Positions 53,442-62,735 are shown, counted from the stretch's first letter. The stretch is 64,000 bases of DNA from Paenibacillus aceris (GCF_017874035.1 NZ_JAGGKV010000013.1:1-64000), one strand, 5' to 3'. Numbers and translations are program-made. The notes: generated from the sequence alone by a model not told the origin.

Positions 53442-54779
53442 ATGAAAAAAAGCGAAGCGATTTCTTTATTTTATCCGGGGTTAGCTGGATCGGCGACCTA
53501 TCGAATCCCATCCATGATCACGACTTCAAGAGGAACAATTATTGCCGGCATCGATGCGCGTATAAGCAACAGCTTGGATAATCCCAATAAAATCAATACA
53601 GCAATAAGACGAAGTAGGGATAATGGAATGACATGGGATGATGTGCAGGAGCTTGTGTCCTATCCGGGAGAAGGACGGGACGGGGCGGCAGCGATCGACA
53701 CCGCTCTGCTCGAGGACGAAGTGACAGGAACGATTTGGATGCTATTTTCACATACACCTGGGGGGATTGGCCTAAGGTCCTCCGAGATAGGAACGGGGTT
53801 TAGCGAGAACGCCGAAAGACTGCTATTTGACAGCAGTGGGAGCGCCTATCGACTGCTTCCGAACGGTCATGTGGCCAATAGCCAAGGAGAGATGACCCCT
53901 TTCACGGTTGATGAAGAAGGAAACGTTCATGTTGACGGGGGGACAAAGGGCAATATTTTTCTGAAAAAAGGGATAGACCCCGATGAAACGTTATTAGAAG
54001 CGAGAACATCTTTTTTGCAAATCATTAAAAGTGATGATGACGGTCTGACATGGTCGAGGCCGATCGAGTTAAATCCCGCGGTGAAAGAAGCCTGGATGGC
54101 ATTTATTGGGGCAGGGCCCGGAAGAGGCATTCAGATCCAGCGTGGTGATTACAAAGGAAGGCTTGTCTTCCCGATTTATTTTTCGAATCACCATGGAAAA
54201 ATGTCATGCGCTGTTATTTTCAGCGATGACCATGGGAAAAGCTGGCGCAGAGGTGCCTCTCCGAATGATGGAAGAACGTTCATCGGGCAAACGATGATGG
54301 CAGAGACATTAAGCGCGGAGGGTGCGGATTTGACCGAATCGCAGGTAATTGAACTTCCGGATGGCGGGCTGCGCGTTTATATGAGAAACCATGCCGGTCT
54401 GCATCGTACCGCTGTGGCAATGAGCATGGATGGCGGTGAGACCTGGAGTGATACGAAGTATGATCAGGTGTTATTGGACCCGGTTTGCCAATCTAGCGTA
54501 ATCACTTATCCGGACATGGGAGACGGAAAAACAAGAGTTTTGTTTGCCAATCCAGCGGATCCCAACAAGCGGAGAAACGGGACGATCCGTTTGAGCGAAG
54601 ACGGAGGAAGCACCTGGAAGTATGCCAAAGAGGTCGATGCCTATACGTTTTCGTATAGCTGTTTGACGGTCTTGGCTAATGGGGATATTGCACTGCTGTA
54701 TGAAAGCGATTTTTCTGAAACCAAAGAGATGACCATCAAATTTACAACGTTTACACTGGACGGGCTCGCGTCATCCTGA
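53442..54779 (+). CDS. nanH: GH33 exo-sialidase without signal peptide
   Basis: 445-residue six-bladed sialidase. The FRIP-type motif is Y20-R21-I22-P23; R40 and the presumed acid/base Asp46 follow. Five Asp boxes (S-x-D-x-G-x-T/S-W) start at about residues 58, 197, 261, 328 and 385. E299 (TESQVIELPDG) and the nucleophile Tyr405 (FSYSCLTVL) complete the site. A small insert between blades (GHVANSQGEMTPFTVDEEGN) recalls NanI-like enzymes. The N terminus is polar from the start (MKKSEAISLFYPG) and the gap to the binding-protein gene is only 19 bases, so no signal peptide is possible. It should cleave sialosides inside the cell after import. Confidence 0.92.
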   Translation: MKKSEAISLFYPGLAGSATYRIPSMITTSRGTIIAGIDARISNSLDNPNKINTAIRRSRDNGMTWDDVQELVSYPGEGRDGAAAIDTALLEDEVTGTIWMLFSHTPGGIGLRSSEIGTGFSENAERLLFDSSGSAYRLLPNGHVANSQGEMTPFTVDEEGNVHVDGGTKGNIFLKKGIDPDETLLEARTSFLQIIKSDDDGLTWSRPIELNPAVKEAWMAFIGAGPGRGIQIQRGDYKGRLVFPIYFSNHHGKMSCAVIFSDDHGKSWRRGASPNDGRTFIGQTMMAETLSAEGADLTESQVIELPDGGLRVYMRNHAGLHRTAVAMSMDGGETWSDTKYDQVLLDPVCQSSVITYPDMGDGKTRVLFANPADPNKRRNGTIRLSEDGGSTWKYAKEVDAYTFSYSCLTVLANGDIALLYESDFSETKEMTIKFTTFTLDGLASS

Positions 54780-54866
54780 GATCAGTCCTACGGGAATCAT
54801 GAATGGTTTGTCTTAGCAGGTTGAAGGTAGGGAAAATAGGGCTATCCTCCATATTGAGATAAGGCA

Positions 54867-54912
54867 CCGCAGGTTCCTTTTAATTAAAGGTGAATCTGCG
54901 GGCTTCTTTCTG
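54867..54912 (+). terminator. Terminator after the sialidase gene
   Basis: CCGCAG (54867-54872) and CTGCGG (54896-54901) pair around an inner CCTTTTAATTAAAGG hairpin; a C/T-rich tail with T3 runs follows. It closes the sialic acid island. The 54780-54978 gap holds otherwise only a -10 element. Confidence 0.65.
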
Positions 54913-54942
54913 CTGTTGTGTGCGATTCTTCCCAGAATCAGG

Positions 54943-54948
54943 TATACT
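54943..54948 (+). promoter_or_regulatory. -10 element before the DUF6509-like gene
   Basis: TATACT 30 bases before the start codon at 54979. The -35 region is weak. Confidence 0.4.
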
Positions 54949-54978
54949 ATAGCCTGCAGATGAAAAAGGGGGGATACG

Positions 54979-55278
54979 ATGTTTACGATTACGAGTTATA
55001 CCGTTGAAGTGATCAAAGATCCGTTTGGCATTTTGAGCGGGCAGCGATACGAATTTCTCATAGATATCGAAGTCGAGGAAGATGATGAGTTATACTCCGA
55101 GAGCGGATTGTATATTCGCGCCATTTATAACGTGGACGAAGGCAAGTCAGGTCTGTTGAAATACGAGCTTTATGAGAAAACGACGCAAATTTACTTGGAT
55201 TTTGATCTAGAGGATGATGAAGTCGCGGCAGTGGAAGCATTTTGCAAAGAGCATGTGCTGGAAGCGGACGACGAGTAG
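54979..55278 (+). CDS. DUF6509-like small acidic protein
   Basis: 99 residues, acidic and probably cytoplasmic. The opening ITSYTVEVIKDPFGILSGQRYEFLIDIEVEEDDELYSESGLYIRAIYNVDE closely matches what I recall of the DUF6509 family of Bacillaceae and Paenibacillaceae. Function unknown. AAAAGGGGGG precedes ATG 54979. Monocistronic with its own terminator. Confidence 0.75.
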   Translation: MFTITSYTVEVIKDPFGILSGQRYEFLIDIEVEEDDELYSESGLYIRAIYNVDEGKSGLLKYELYEKTTQIYLDFDLEDDEVAAVEAFCKEHVLEADDE

Positions 55279-55282
55279 AACG

Positions 55283-55331
55283 AAGGGCTGTCTCGAAGGT
55301 CATGTATTGACCCGGGGGACAGCCCTTTCTT
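55283..55331 (+). terminator. Terminator after the DUF6509-like gene
   Basis: AAGGGCTGTC (55283-55292) pairs with GACAGCCCTT (55318-55327), followed by TCTTT. Confidence 0.85.
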
Positions 55332-55416
55332 TGAGAATGAGGTTGGGGTGGGCGAAATGTACCCTGAATTTCATTCGGAGACGGCGAGTTTCCATGCATA
55401 TCACAGGCAGGTAGGG

Positions 55417-55593
55417 GCACTACAATCCGCTATTTTGCCAAAAGGAGCCCAATGGGCGAGGGCAAGGGAACTGGGGTCCGCTATTTCCCATTCTGGACAG
55501 ATAAGCGCCAGATTTAGCTGAATTAAGACCCTGTAGTTCCCCTTCAGCCCTCGAAATCTCGCATTTCGCCTGAATAAGGGAATGGAGTTCTCT
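55417..55593. repeat. Degenerate intergenic repeat element in a 320-base gene-free stretch
   Basis: No gene is visible from 55332 to 55654. Within it, an ACT...TCCGCTATTT phrase occurs at 55417-55436 and again, as GGGAACTGGGGTCCGCTATTT, at about 55466-55486. An inverted relative CCCTGTAGTTCCC lies at 55529-55541, and GGGAATGGAGTTC at 55578-55590. The GC-rich, self-similar, inverted arrangement resembles the REP/MITE-like repeats found between genes in Paenibacillaceae. Confidence 0.5.
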
Positions 55594-55654
55594 TAAATCG
55601 GGTGGGGCGAGTATGCAGGTGCAGGTGCTTGATTAAACCATCAGGTTAGGCAGG

Positions 55655-56791
55655 CTAGGCATATTTGACGACCTTGTTTTTCCCGGTTGTTTTCGCTTTA
55701 TACATAGCCTCATCCGCTTGCTTGATGAGTTCCTCGGCGCTTACGCCGTTTTTATATTTACTATACCCGATACTGGCGGTAACGATGGTTTCCTTTTCAA
55801 TCCGGCTGCGAACGCGTTCCGCAAATGCATCCATTTTGACACTAGGGTCCGTGACCATAAGCACCATTTCTTCCCCGCCATAGCGGCCGGCTATGCCGCA
55901 TTCCTCGACTTCTTCCTTCATGATTTGAGCCACTTGCTTCAGCACATCGTCGCCCATCTGATGACCCTTTGTATCATTCAATTTCTTGAAATTATCAATG
56001 TCACTGAACAAGATATACACGGGAAGATGTCTCCCGACGTACTGTGTGACACGATTATAGAAAAACTTGCGGTTGTACAAGCGGGTTAGCCCGTCCGTGA
56101 TAGACGAATTGTAAATAGCCTGCATCAGTTCAACAACACGATCGAACAGTAAGGTAAATAATACGAAATAGAAGACAATGGGCAAAATATTACCCGCCAC
56201 GGTTAGCCAAATCTGCGCATCGCCATACATATATACATTAATAAGATGACAGGATTGGATGAAAAAATAGATCGTAAGCGCTGATTGATATTTCACCTGT
56301 TGGCCGATATAGGGAGGAATCATGTAAAAGCAGAGGAAGATCAGCACAAAGACATACAGCTCAAGACCAATGTCCTGCAGCATCCGGACCTGCTGAATCG
56401 TTCCGTTATACATTTGCGGCACGCTAAAATGAAGAATAGAAACGACGAAACCCATGATAATTAAGCCATAGAAGAATATGTACTGTTTGCGGTGCGTGCG
56501 ATTGTATAATTGATAGATCCCGAAGTTGAGGAGTACAAACGAGACAATTTTCAGCATAAGCAGCGAGTAAGCCGTTAAGCTCGTATTTAAAGCTGTGAGC
56601 AAGACGTATAACTTGAGCAGATAATGAATGCCAACGAAAACAAGCGAGAAGGTCATGGACATGTAGCCTTTTTTACGACGATCGAGAAATAATCGAAGAG
56701 AAATGACGAACATAAGTGTAACAATGACCAACACAATAGCATTCGATAATAATGAAGCTAAATCACCGAACAAGAGATCAACAGTGTTCAT
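55655..56791 (-). CDS. Membrane-bound diguanylate cyclase (GGDEF)
   Basis: 378 residues. Six or seven membrane helices in residues ~10-215, then a GGDEF domain starting ITDGLTRLYNRKFF. The signature is GGEEM at ~305-309 instead of GGDEF/GGEEF, and the metal-binding FSDIDNFKKLND is intact, so cyclase activity is likely. The RxxD inhibitory site five residues before the signature is absent. Makes cyclic di-GMP from GTP in response to an unknown membrane signal. Start ATG 56791 has GGGGGAAA directly upstream. The frame could begin at TTG 56803. Confidence 0.9.
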   Translation of the reverse strand: MNTVDLLFGDLASLLSNAIVLVIVTLMFVISLRLFLDRRKKGYMSMTFSLVFVGIHYLLKLYVLLTALNTSLTAYSLLMLKIVSFVLLNFGIYQLYNRTHRKQYIFFYGLIIMGFVVSILHFSVPQMYNGTIQQVRMLQDIGLELYVFVLIFLCFYMIPPYIGQQVKYQSALTIYFFIQSCHLINVYMYGDAQIWLTVAGNILPIVFYFVLFTLLFDRVVELMQAIYNSSITDGLTRLYNRKFFYNRVTQYVGRHLPVYILFSDIDNFKKLNDTKGHQMGDDVLKQVAQIMKEEVEECGIAGRYGGEEMVLMVTDPSVKMDAFAERVRSRIEKETIVTASIGYSKYKNGVSAEELIKQADEAMYKAKTTGKNKVVKYA

Positions 56792-56964
56792 GCTTTCCCC
56801 CAAAAAAACCTATTTTTCGACAAGTAGTCACTCTATTATAAAGGAAAATGGAAAAGAGGGATAGAATCGATTCATAGGGCTCGATAGTTGTTCTCTTTTC
56901 TATTCGGCGCGCACAAGTTACAATAAGAAGGAAAGCTCAAGGCTTTGGGAGAGGGGCTCATGCA

Positions 56965-58134
56965 ATGAACATCTTGCAAGCATTGTTTTTCCCCCCGGAA
57001 CAACCGGGTGGGGTGTCATCCATGGTTCCCTATATATTGGACCGTTTTAATAAAAAGGGATGGGAAATGGAACTATTTTCGCTGCCTAAGCGGATTCGCA
57101 ATAAGGGCACAGAGGAAGTGGAATTCGCCACTTTCGATTGGCGGAAGTATGCCGGAAACCCGATCGTTGATAAATACATTCAGACTTTCAAGGATTATGT
57201 ATGGTGGACGAAGCTAAGATTGACCAAGAAATATGATATTATCCATGCGCATCATCCGATTGCAGCGCTGGCAATGAAGCAAATTTATCCGGCAACGCCG
57301 GTGATTCTGACCATTCACTCCAGTTTTGAGCGAGAGCTCGTTTTGAACGGACGGATACAGGAGAATGGCGTAGAGCATCAGTTCCTTACTCAGATCTATG
57401 GGGAGCTTGAATCAAAGGTCGATCAGATCATCACGGTGTCGAATTCGTTCAAGCAATACATTTCAGAGTTTGTGCAGGACAGCGAAAGGATCGGGGTCAT
57501 CCCGAACGGATTTGATGAGAAGCGTTTCCGTCCGATTTCCCATGAAAACGCCGTGACACAATTTATTACGGTTTGTCGTCTGGTTCCTGCGAAAGGATTG
57601 GATACGCTGCTGATCGCTTGCGGAGAGCTGAAAAAGCGAGGTCATCCTTTCGTTTTACATATTATTGGGGATGGACCAAGCCGGGAACAACTGGAGAAAT
57701 TGGCCATTGAACAAAATATTTATGAAGACACGATATTTTATGGCTACATGCTGCATCCAGAGGAATTCATGCCGTTCTTTGACGTTTTCGTACTGCCGTC
57801 TCGCGCGGAAGCATTCGGTTCCGTATTTGCTGAAGCCGCATTATGCTGGCTAGCTTTGATCGGTACCGATGTCGGAGGGATAGCCGAGCAAATTGAACAC
57901 GGGCATAACGGTTTGCTCGTGCCTGTTGGCGATGCTATGGCGTTAAGCCACGCCTTGGAGAAAGTCGTCATTGATCCGACATTCCGCTACAATCTGGCGC
58001 GTACGGCGTGGGAGAAGGCTAAAAAGACCTATTCTTTGAATCGTGTGCTTAGGCAGCTGAAAAGTGTGTATGAGAGCTATCAAGCAGAGGAAAATACAAC
58101 GGATGCTCAGGGAGAGCAGAACGAAAAAAGCTAA
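56965..58134 (+). CDS. Family 4 glycosyltransferase
   Basis: 389-residue GT-B enzyme. N-terminal PPEQPGGVSSMV and IIHAHHP acceptor-side motifs; C-terminal donor-binding RLVPAKGLDTLL, IIGDGPSREQLE and LPSRAEAFGSVFAEA (the E-x7-E motif, with ALCWLALIGTDVGGIAE). Transfers a sugar from a nucleotide donor to a lipid or surface glycan. ATG 56965 follows GAGAGGGG. The yhaO gene begins 20 bases downstream on the same strand but is unrelated in function. Confidence 0.9.
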   Translation: MNILQALFFPPEQPGGVSSMVPYILDRFNKKGWEMELFSLPKRIRNKGTEEVEFATFDWRKYAGNPIVDKYIQTFKDYVWWTKLRLTKKYDIIHAHHPIAALAMKQIYPATPVILTIHSSFERELVLNGRIQENGVEHQFLTQIYGELESKVDQIITVSNSFKQYISEFVQDSERIGVIPNGFDEKRFRPISHENAVTQFITVCRLVPAKGLDTLLIACGELKKRGHPFVLHIIGDGPSREQLEKLAIEQNIYEDTIFYGYMLHPEEFMPFFDVFVLPSRAEAFGSVFAEAALCWLALIGTDVGGIAEQIEHGHNGLLVPVGDAMALSHALEKVVIDPTFRYNLARTAWEKAKKTYSLNRVLRQLKSVYESYQAEENTTDAQGEQNEKS

Positions 58135-58154
58135 AGCAGGAAGGCGTTAGAGAC

Positions 58155-59432
58155 ATGAAACGACTGCGGTTTATGCATGCCGCCGACTTGCATCTGGATT
58201 CCCCGTTCAAGGGCATGTCGGCGCTGCCTGAACGAGTTCGTGAGCGAATGCGCGAATCGACGTTTGGCGCGCTCAAGGAGCTCGTGGCGGCAGCAATACA
58301 AGAGCAGGTGGATTTTGTTCTGATTAGCGGGGATGTTTACGATTTGTCGGATCGTTCCCTTCGCGCGCAAATTCGCTTTCAGAAAGCACTGGAGCTGTTA
58401 GCCGCGAAAGGGATCCCTACATTTATTATTCATGGAAATCATGACCCGGAGGATGGACGCGCCGCAAAGTTGGTTTGGCCGGCAGACGTCCATTTTTTTG
58501 CGTGCGATGAGGTGGAGACGCTGACGGTGGCAAAGCCGGATCGAGGCGTCATTGCCCAAATTCATGGGATATCGTATCGCAACTCAGCGGTTACGGATAA
58601 TTTAGCCCTGCAATTTAAGGCAGGTTATGAAGATGCGGCTCAAATCGCGCTTTTACATACGAATGTCGATGGTGACCCTGCTCATGATAATTATGCGCCA
58701 TGCAGCAAGCAAGATTTGCTGAAGGCGGGTATGCATTATTGGGCATTAGGCCATGTACATACAAGAAATGTGCTTCATGAGCAGCCTGCTATTGTATACC
58801 CGGGGAACCTGCAAGGAAGGAATATCCGGGAAACAGGGCCGCGAGGTTGTTATATCGTAGAGATGTCGGAAGATGGACGAGCTGATCTCGTCTTCCGTTC
58901 ACTAGATCAAGTTCGTTGGTTTCAACAGCGGCTCTCCGTTACGGGCATTCTGACGGAGCAGGAATTAAAAGACAAGATAGACGAACTGCTGGAGAAGATG
59001 AGGACTGAGGCAGACGGGCGTGACGCAGTTGTCCGAATTATTCTGGAAGGACGCGGCGCGGTATCCGCCCTGCTCCGCAAAGGGCGTCTGCTTCAAGAGC
59101 TGACGGCTGAACTGCGTTTGGACGAAGCGGAGAGAAGCCGCTTCGTCTGGGTGGAGTCGATTGAGGACCGAACGGCAAGCATGCTCGATCTGGAGGCACT
59201 GCAGCAGGAGAAGAGCTTCCTCGGCGATCTCCTGCGGATTTCGGCAGCGCTGCGCACCGATGAGGCCGCGCTGCAAGAATTCGCCGGCGAAGCGCTCGCC
59301 GCGCTGCAAAGCTTGCCGCAGGCAGCGGGAAACCCGGCTGCGGCTGATCCCGAGCGGCTGCGCGAATGGCTGCGCGCTGCAGAAGAGCTGGCCGCGGACT
59401 TGCTGTCCGCGGATGGGGGGTGGCCTGGATGA
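58155..59432 (+). CDS. yhaO: SbcD-like metallophosphoesterase (DNA repair exonuclease YhaO)
   Basis: 425 residues. Calcineurin-like metal-binding motifs: MHAADLHLDSPF (D-x-H), ISGDVYD, GNHDPEDG and GHVHTR. Nuclease subunit of the YhaO/YhaN pair, related to SbcCD/Mre11-Rad50. The C-terminal part is Ala/Leu-rich helical. AGGAAGG precedes the start, and the stop overlaps the yhaN start by ATGA. GC content rises sharply from about 59100. Confidence 0.9.
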   Translation: MKRLRFMHAADLHLDSPFKGMSALPERVRERMRESTFGALKELVAAAIQEQVDFVLISGDVYDLSDRSLRAQIRFQKALELLAAKGIPTFIIHGNHDPEDGRAAKLVWPADVHFFACDEVETLTVAKPDRGVIAQIHGISYRNSAVTDNLALQFKAGYEDAAQIALLHTNVDGDPAHDNYAPCSKQDLLKAGMHYWALGHVHTRNVLHEQPAIVYPGNLQGRNIRETGPRGCYIVEMSEDGRADLVFRSLDQVRWFQQRLSVTGILTEQELKDKIDELLEKMRTEADGRDAVVRIILEGRGAVSALLRKGRLLQELTAELRLDEAERSRFVWVESIEDRTASMLDLEALQQEKSFLGDLLRISAALRTDEAALQEFAGEALAALQSLPQAAGNPAAADPERLREWLRAAEELAADLLSADGGWPG

Positions 59433-62400
59433 AGATCGTATCCATCCAGGTGGAGGGTTTCGGCAGCCTGCGCCAGCGGCAGCTCGACACCGACACCCCG
59501 TTGGCGCTCTTCTATGGCGCCAATGAAGCGGGCAAGAGCACGCTCATGGGCTTCATCCGCGCGGTGCTGTTCGGCTTTCCGACCCGTCAGAACCGGTCGG
59601 AACGCTACGAGCCGCTGGGCGGCGGCGCCCATGGAGGCGCCCTGACCCTGCAGGACGAGCAGGGTCAATTGATTCGCGTCGAGCGCTATGACGCGCCCGC
59701 CGCAGGCGGCAGACGAGCCTCTGCGGGGCTCGTTAAGGTTACCCTCGGTGATGGCACCACCGGGGGCGAGGAGCTGCTGAACACGCTGCTGGGCGGCCTG
59801 TCGGCCGACCTCTTCCGCAGCTTGTTCGCTTTTGGGCTAACCGAGCTGCAGGAGCTCCGCACCCTGCAGACGGATGAGCTCAGCGGCTACTTATATAGCG
59901 CTGGGCTTGGGGTAAGCGGCTCGGCCATTATGGAGGCCGAGCGCAAACTGGCGGCGCAGGCCGAAAGCCTGTATAGACCCCGCGGACGCAATCAGGAGAT
60001 GAACCGTCTCCTGAAGGAGCTGGAGGGGCTGGAGCAGTCGCTGCGCCGCAGCCGTGACTTGGCAGCCGATTATGACCGGCTGCAGGGAGAGCGCCGCGCC
60101 GCGGAGGCGCGCATTGCTGCACTGGAGGAGCAGCAGGAGGCGCTGCGCGCGGAGCAGCTTCGGCTCAGCCTGGCCGGCAAGGCGCGCAGCGGATGGATCC
60201 GGCTGCGTCAGATCGGCCAGGAGCTGGCGGCGCTGCCGGAGCTAGCTAGCTTCCCCGAGCACGCCTCGGCGAGGCTGGACGCGCTTGAGGCGGAGCTGGA
60301 GCGCCTCCATGGAGAGCGCACGAGGCTTCGGCTGCGGCAGCAAGATTTGGCGGATCAGCTGAGCGCCATCCGCATCCAGCCTGATGTGCTAGCGCATCAG
60401 ACGGAGTTGAATCATTGGCTGGAGCAAGCAGCCACCTATGAAGAGCAGAAGCGCGGTTTGGCCGGGCTGCGCGTGGAACAGGAGCATCAGCGCGCGCAGA
60501 TCGACAGGCTGCTTAAACAAATAGATGCTCACGACGGGACGGGGTTGGATGTCGGCGCTTTTGCGGTGTCGATCCCTCTTCGCGAGCAAGTACGATGGTA
60601 CAAGGAACAGTTCCAGAAGCGACGTGGGGATGAACTGCGTGTTCGAACAGAGCTGGAAAGTCTGGAGCAGCAGCTCATTCGCGCGGAAGACGGCATTCGC
60701 ATGCTGGAGGCCGATGTCCGGTTAGCTCCTTCGCTTCCGGGAGGGCTCGATCCCTCGGCGACGCTGCAGAGAATCGCAAGAGATTACGCGGGATGGCAGC
60801 TTCTGGTGAAGGAAGTGCAATATCACAAAGAGCGTGAAGCCGTACAAAGCCAGTTCAAGCTTAGCTTGGAGGAGGCCGCCAAAGCAGGCAAAGCCGCCTC
60901 TCGTAAGCTTCGTGGGCGTATGGCTGCTCTCATCGCAGGGCTTGCGGTAATCGTCTCCGTTCTGTTGGGCTGGCAAGGGAACTGGACGCTAGCGGTTTGT
61001 GCGTTCCTGCTTTTTGCCGGGGCGGCATGCTACGTCCGGTTTGGGGAGCGGGCAACTTCGGACAACAGATCATCCCGCGCCATGGTTTCGTCACCTGCTG
61101 AGGAGACGTCTCTTGGCCAAGCGGCTGCGGCTCGGGAGCTTAGAGAGCTGGAGCGTCGCTTACAAGAACAAATCCAAGCATATATGAAAACAATGCAGGT
61201 ACAAAATGGCTTTAGCGAAGCTGCGGCTACATCCGCCTTCAACCCCTCGCAGCAGGTGAGTACCGCTGATATGCTCCCACTTCACAATTTCCAGCCACAG
61301 TTGGATGTGTGGATGAGAGAAGTGGAGCAAAACAAACAACAGCTCAGCCAGCAGCTTCGGAAAGTAGAGAAACTGCAGGATGCTAAGGAGATGCGGCAGT
61401 CCTTACAGCACCAAGAAGGACAGCGAGTGGCTGTGTATGAACAGCTTGCAGCCGAGCTGGAGCAGCTGCAGGGCGATTGGAGCGATTGGCTAATATCGCT
61501 CGGCTTAAACGGACGATTATCACCTGATGCTGCTATGGAAACGATTCAAATGATCGAGCAGGGGCAGGACAATCTTCGGCAACTCCATAAATTAGAAGCG
61601 AAGCTGTCGTCATTATTAACAAACGTGGAACAGTACGAGGAAGCAGTCGTTTTGCGGCTGCAGCTTTCCACGGGACAAGAGCCTCTATTTGCGCTTAAAC
61701 GTTGGAAAGAGCAGGAACAGGAGCAGCTGAAGCTGCTTGCTGAGCAGAAGCATGGCCAAGCGCTTTATGCGGAAGTTGAACAAGAGCTGCAGCTTCTCGT
61801 CGATGCCGAGCAGCGCACAAGTGAGCGACTCGCCTGTTTGCTGCAGGAAGCTTCTGCACAGGATGGCGAAGCGCTGCGCCTTCAAGAGAGGGGACAAGAA
61901 GAGCGCAAGAAGCTTACTGAAGAACAAAAGCTGTTGGAGTCGTCACTGGAGGCTCTGTTAGGCCGTTCTTCACTTGCCAGTTATACGCAGCTATTGGAGA
62001 CACAAGGAGAAGCGGCTGTGGCTTACCGTTTGGAGACGCTTGAGCGGGAGCTTGCGGATGCCGCAAGCCAAACGAATGAGCTTCGCGAAGCGGCCGGTAA
62101 GCTTACAGCGCATATCGAGCAGATGGAGCAAGGCTCCGAGCACGCCGATGGCCTGCTTCAGGCCGAAGCTTACAGGGCTTCGATCCGGGGGCAAGCAGAT
62201 CAATATGCGGTAGCTTCCTTTGCTTCCCTCCTATTGAAGAAAGCCCGTGAGGTTTATGAGCAGGAGCGTCAGCCCGGTGTGCTTTTGCGCGCCTCCGATT
62301 ATTTGGCTAAGATGACCAATGGAGCTTTCACGAATGTCAAAGCGCCGTTCGGGGAGCAACGTCTTGTTGCGATTAGATCAAACGGGCAGTCGATGGACAC

Positions 62401-62662
62401 GGGGCAACTTAGTCGGGGTACTGCGGAGCAGCTCTATTTATCCATGCGCTTCGCGCTTGTGGAAGAATACGCAGGTAGAGCTGTGCTGCCGCTCGTCATG
62501 GATGATATTCTCGTTAATTTCGACGAGGAACGGATGGAGAGCTGTTTGCGAGTTCTAGCGGACTTGAGCAGCAGGCACCAAGTGTTGTTGTTCACATGTC
62601 ATGGACATGTGCGGGATGCGGCGGCACGCATCCTACCCGATCATCGATTAATAAACTTGTGA
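59429..62662 (+). CDS. yhaN: SbcC/Rad50-like ATPase YhaN
   Basis: 1077 residues. N-terminal Walker A GANEAGKST at ~32-40, AAA_27-type ATPase region (LLGGLSADLFRSLFAFGLTELQELRTL), long coiled coils (~200-420, ~680-960) interrupted by a hydrophobic helix pair (IAGLAVIVSVLLGW... FLLFAGAACYVRF near 510-545), and a C-terminal ABC signature LSRGTAEQLYLSMRFALVEEY with Walker B LVMDDILVNFDEERM. The membrane segment is a known feature of YhaN. ATG 59429 overlaps the yhaO stop by four bases, and GATGGGGGG serves as its ribosome site. Confidence 0.92.
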   Translation: MKIVSIQVEGFGSLRQRQLDTDTPLALFYGANEAGKSTLMGFIRAVLFGFPTRQNRSERYEPLGGGAHGGALTLQDEQGQLIRVERYDAPAAGGRRASAGLVKVTLGDGTTGGEELLNTLLGGLSADLFRSLFAFGLTELQELRTLQTDELSGYLYSAGLGVSGSAIMEAERKLAAQAESLYRPRGRNQEMNRLLKELEGLEQSLRRSRDLAADYDRLQGERRAAEARIAALEEQQEALRAEQLRLSLAGKARSGWIRLRQIGQELAALPELASFPEHASARLDALEAELERLHGERTRLRLRQQDLADQLSAIRIQPDVLAHQTELNHWLEQAATYEEQKRGLAGLRVEQEHQRAQIDRLLKQIDAHDGTGLDVGAFAVSIPLREQVRWYKEQFQKRRGDELRVRTELESLEQQLIRAEDGIRMLEADVRLAPSLPGGLDPSATLQRIARDYAGWQLLVKEVQYHKEREAVQSQFKLSLEEAAKAGKAASRKLRGRMAALIAGLAVIVSVLLGWQGNWTLAVCAFLLFAGAACYVRFGERATSDNRSSRAMVSSPAEETSLGQAAAARELRELERRLQEQIQAYMKTMQVQNGFSEAAATSAFNPSQQVSTADMLPLHNFQPQLDVWMREVEQNKQQLSQQLRKVEKLQDAKEMRQSLQHQEGQRVAVYEQLAAELEQLQGDWSDWLISLGLNGRLSPDAAMETIQMIEQGQDNLRQLHKLEAKLSSLLTNVEQYEEAVVLRLQLSTGQEPLFALKRWKEQEQEQLKLLAEQKHGQALYAEVEQELQLLVDAEQRTSERLACLLQEASAQDGEALRLQERGQEERKKLTEEQKLLESSLEALLGRSSLASYTQLLETQGEAAVAYRLETLERELADAASQTNELREAAGKLTAHIEQMEQGSEHADGLLQAEAYRASIRGQADQYAVASFASLLLKKAREVYEQERQPGVLLRASDYLAKMTNGAFTNVKAPFGEQRLVAIRSNGQSMDTGQLSRGTAEQLYLSMRFALVEEYAGRAVLPLVMDDILVNFDEERMESCLRVLADLSSRHQVLLFTCHGHVRDAAARILPDHRLINL

Positions 62663-62735
62663 AATCGTTGTCCTCTAAGGCATGGGAAGCGGTAAATGAT
62701 CATATACGTTGAAGAAAAAAGCTGGAGGAATCAAA

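Noticed and set aside
53433..53442. Signal peptide or longer start for the sialidase
   Set aside because: Only 19 bases separate it from the previous stop, and the additional residues would be Met-Tyr-Leu only.
59038..59668. Minus-strand frames of 152 and 191 residues across the yhaO-yhaN junction
   Set aside because: They are antisense to well-supported conserved genes in a GC-rich patch, with Arg/Ala/Ser-rich nonsense composition.
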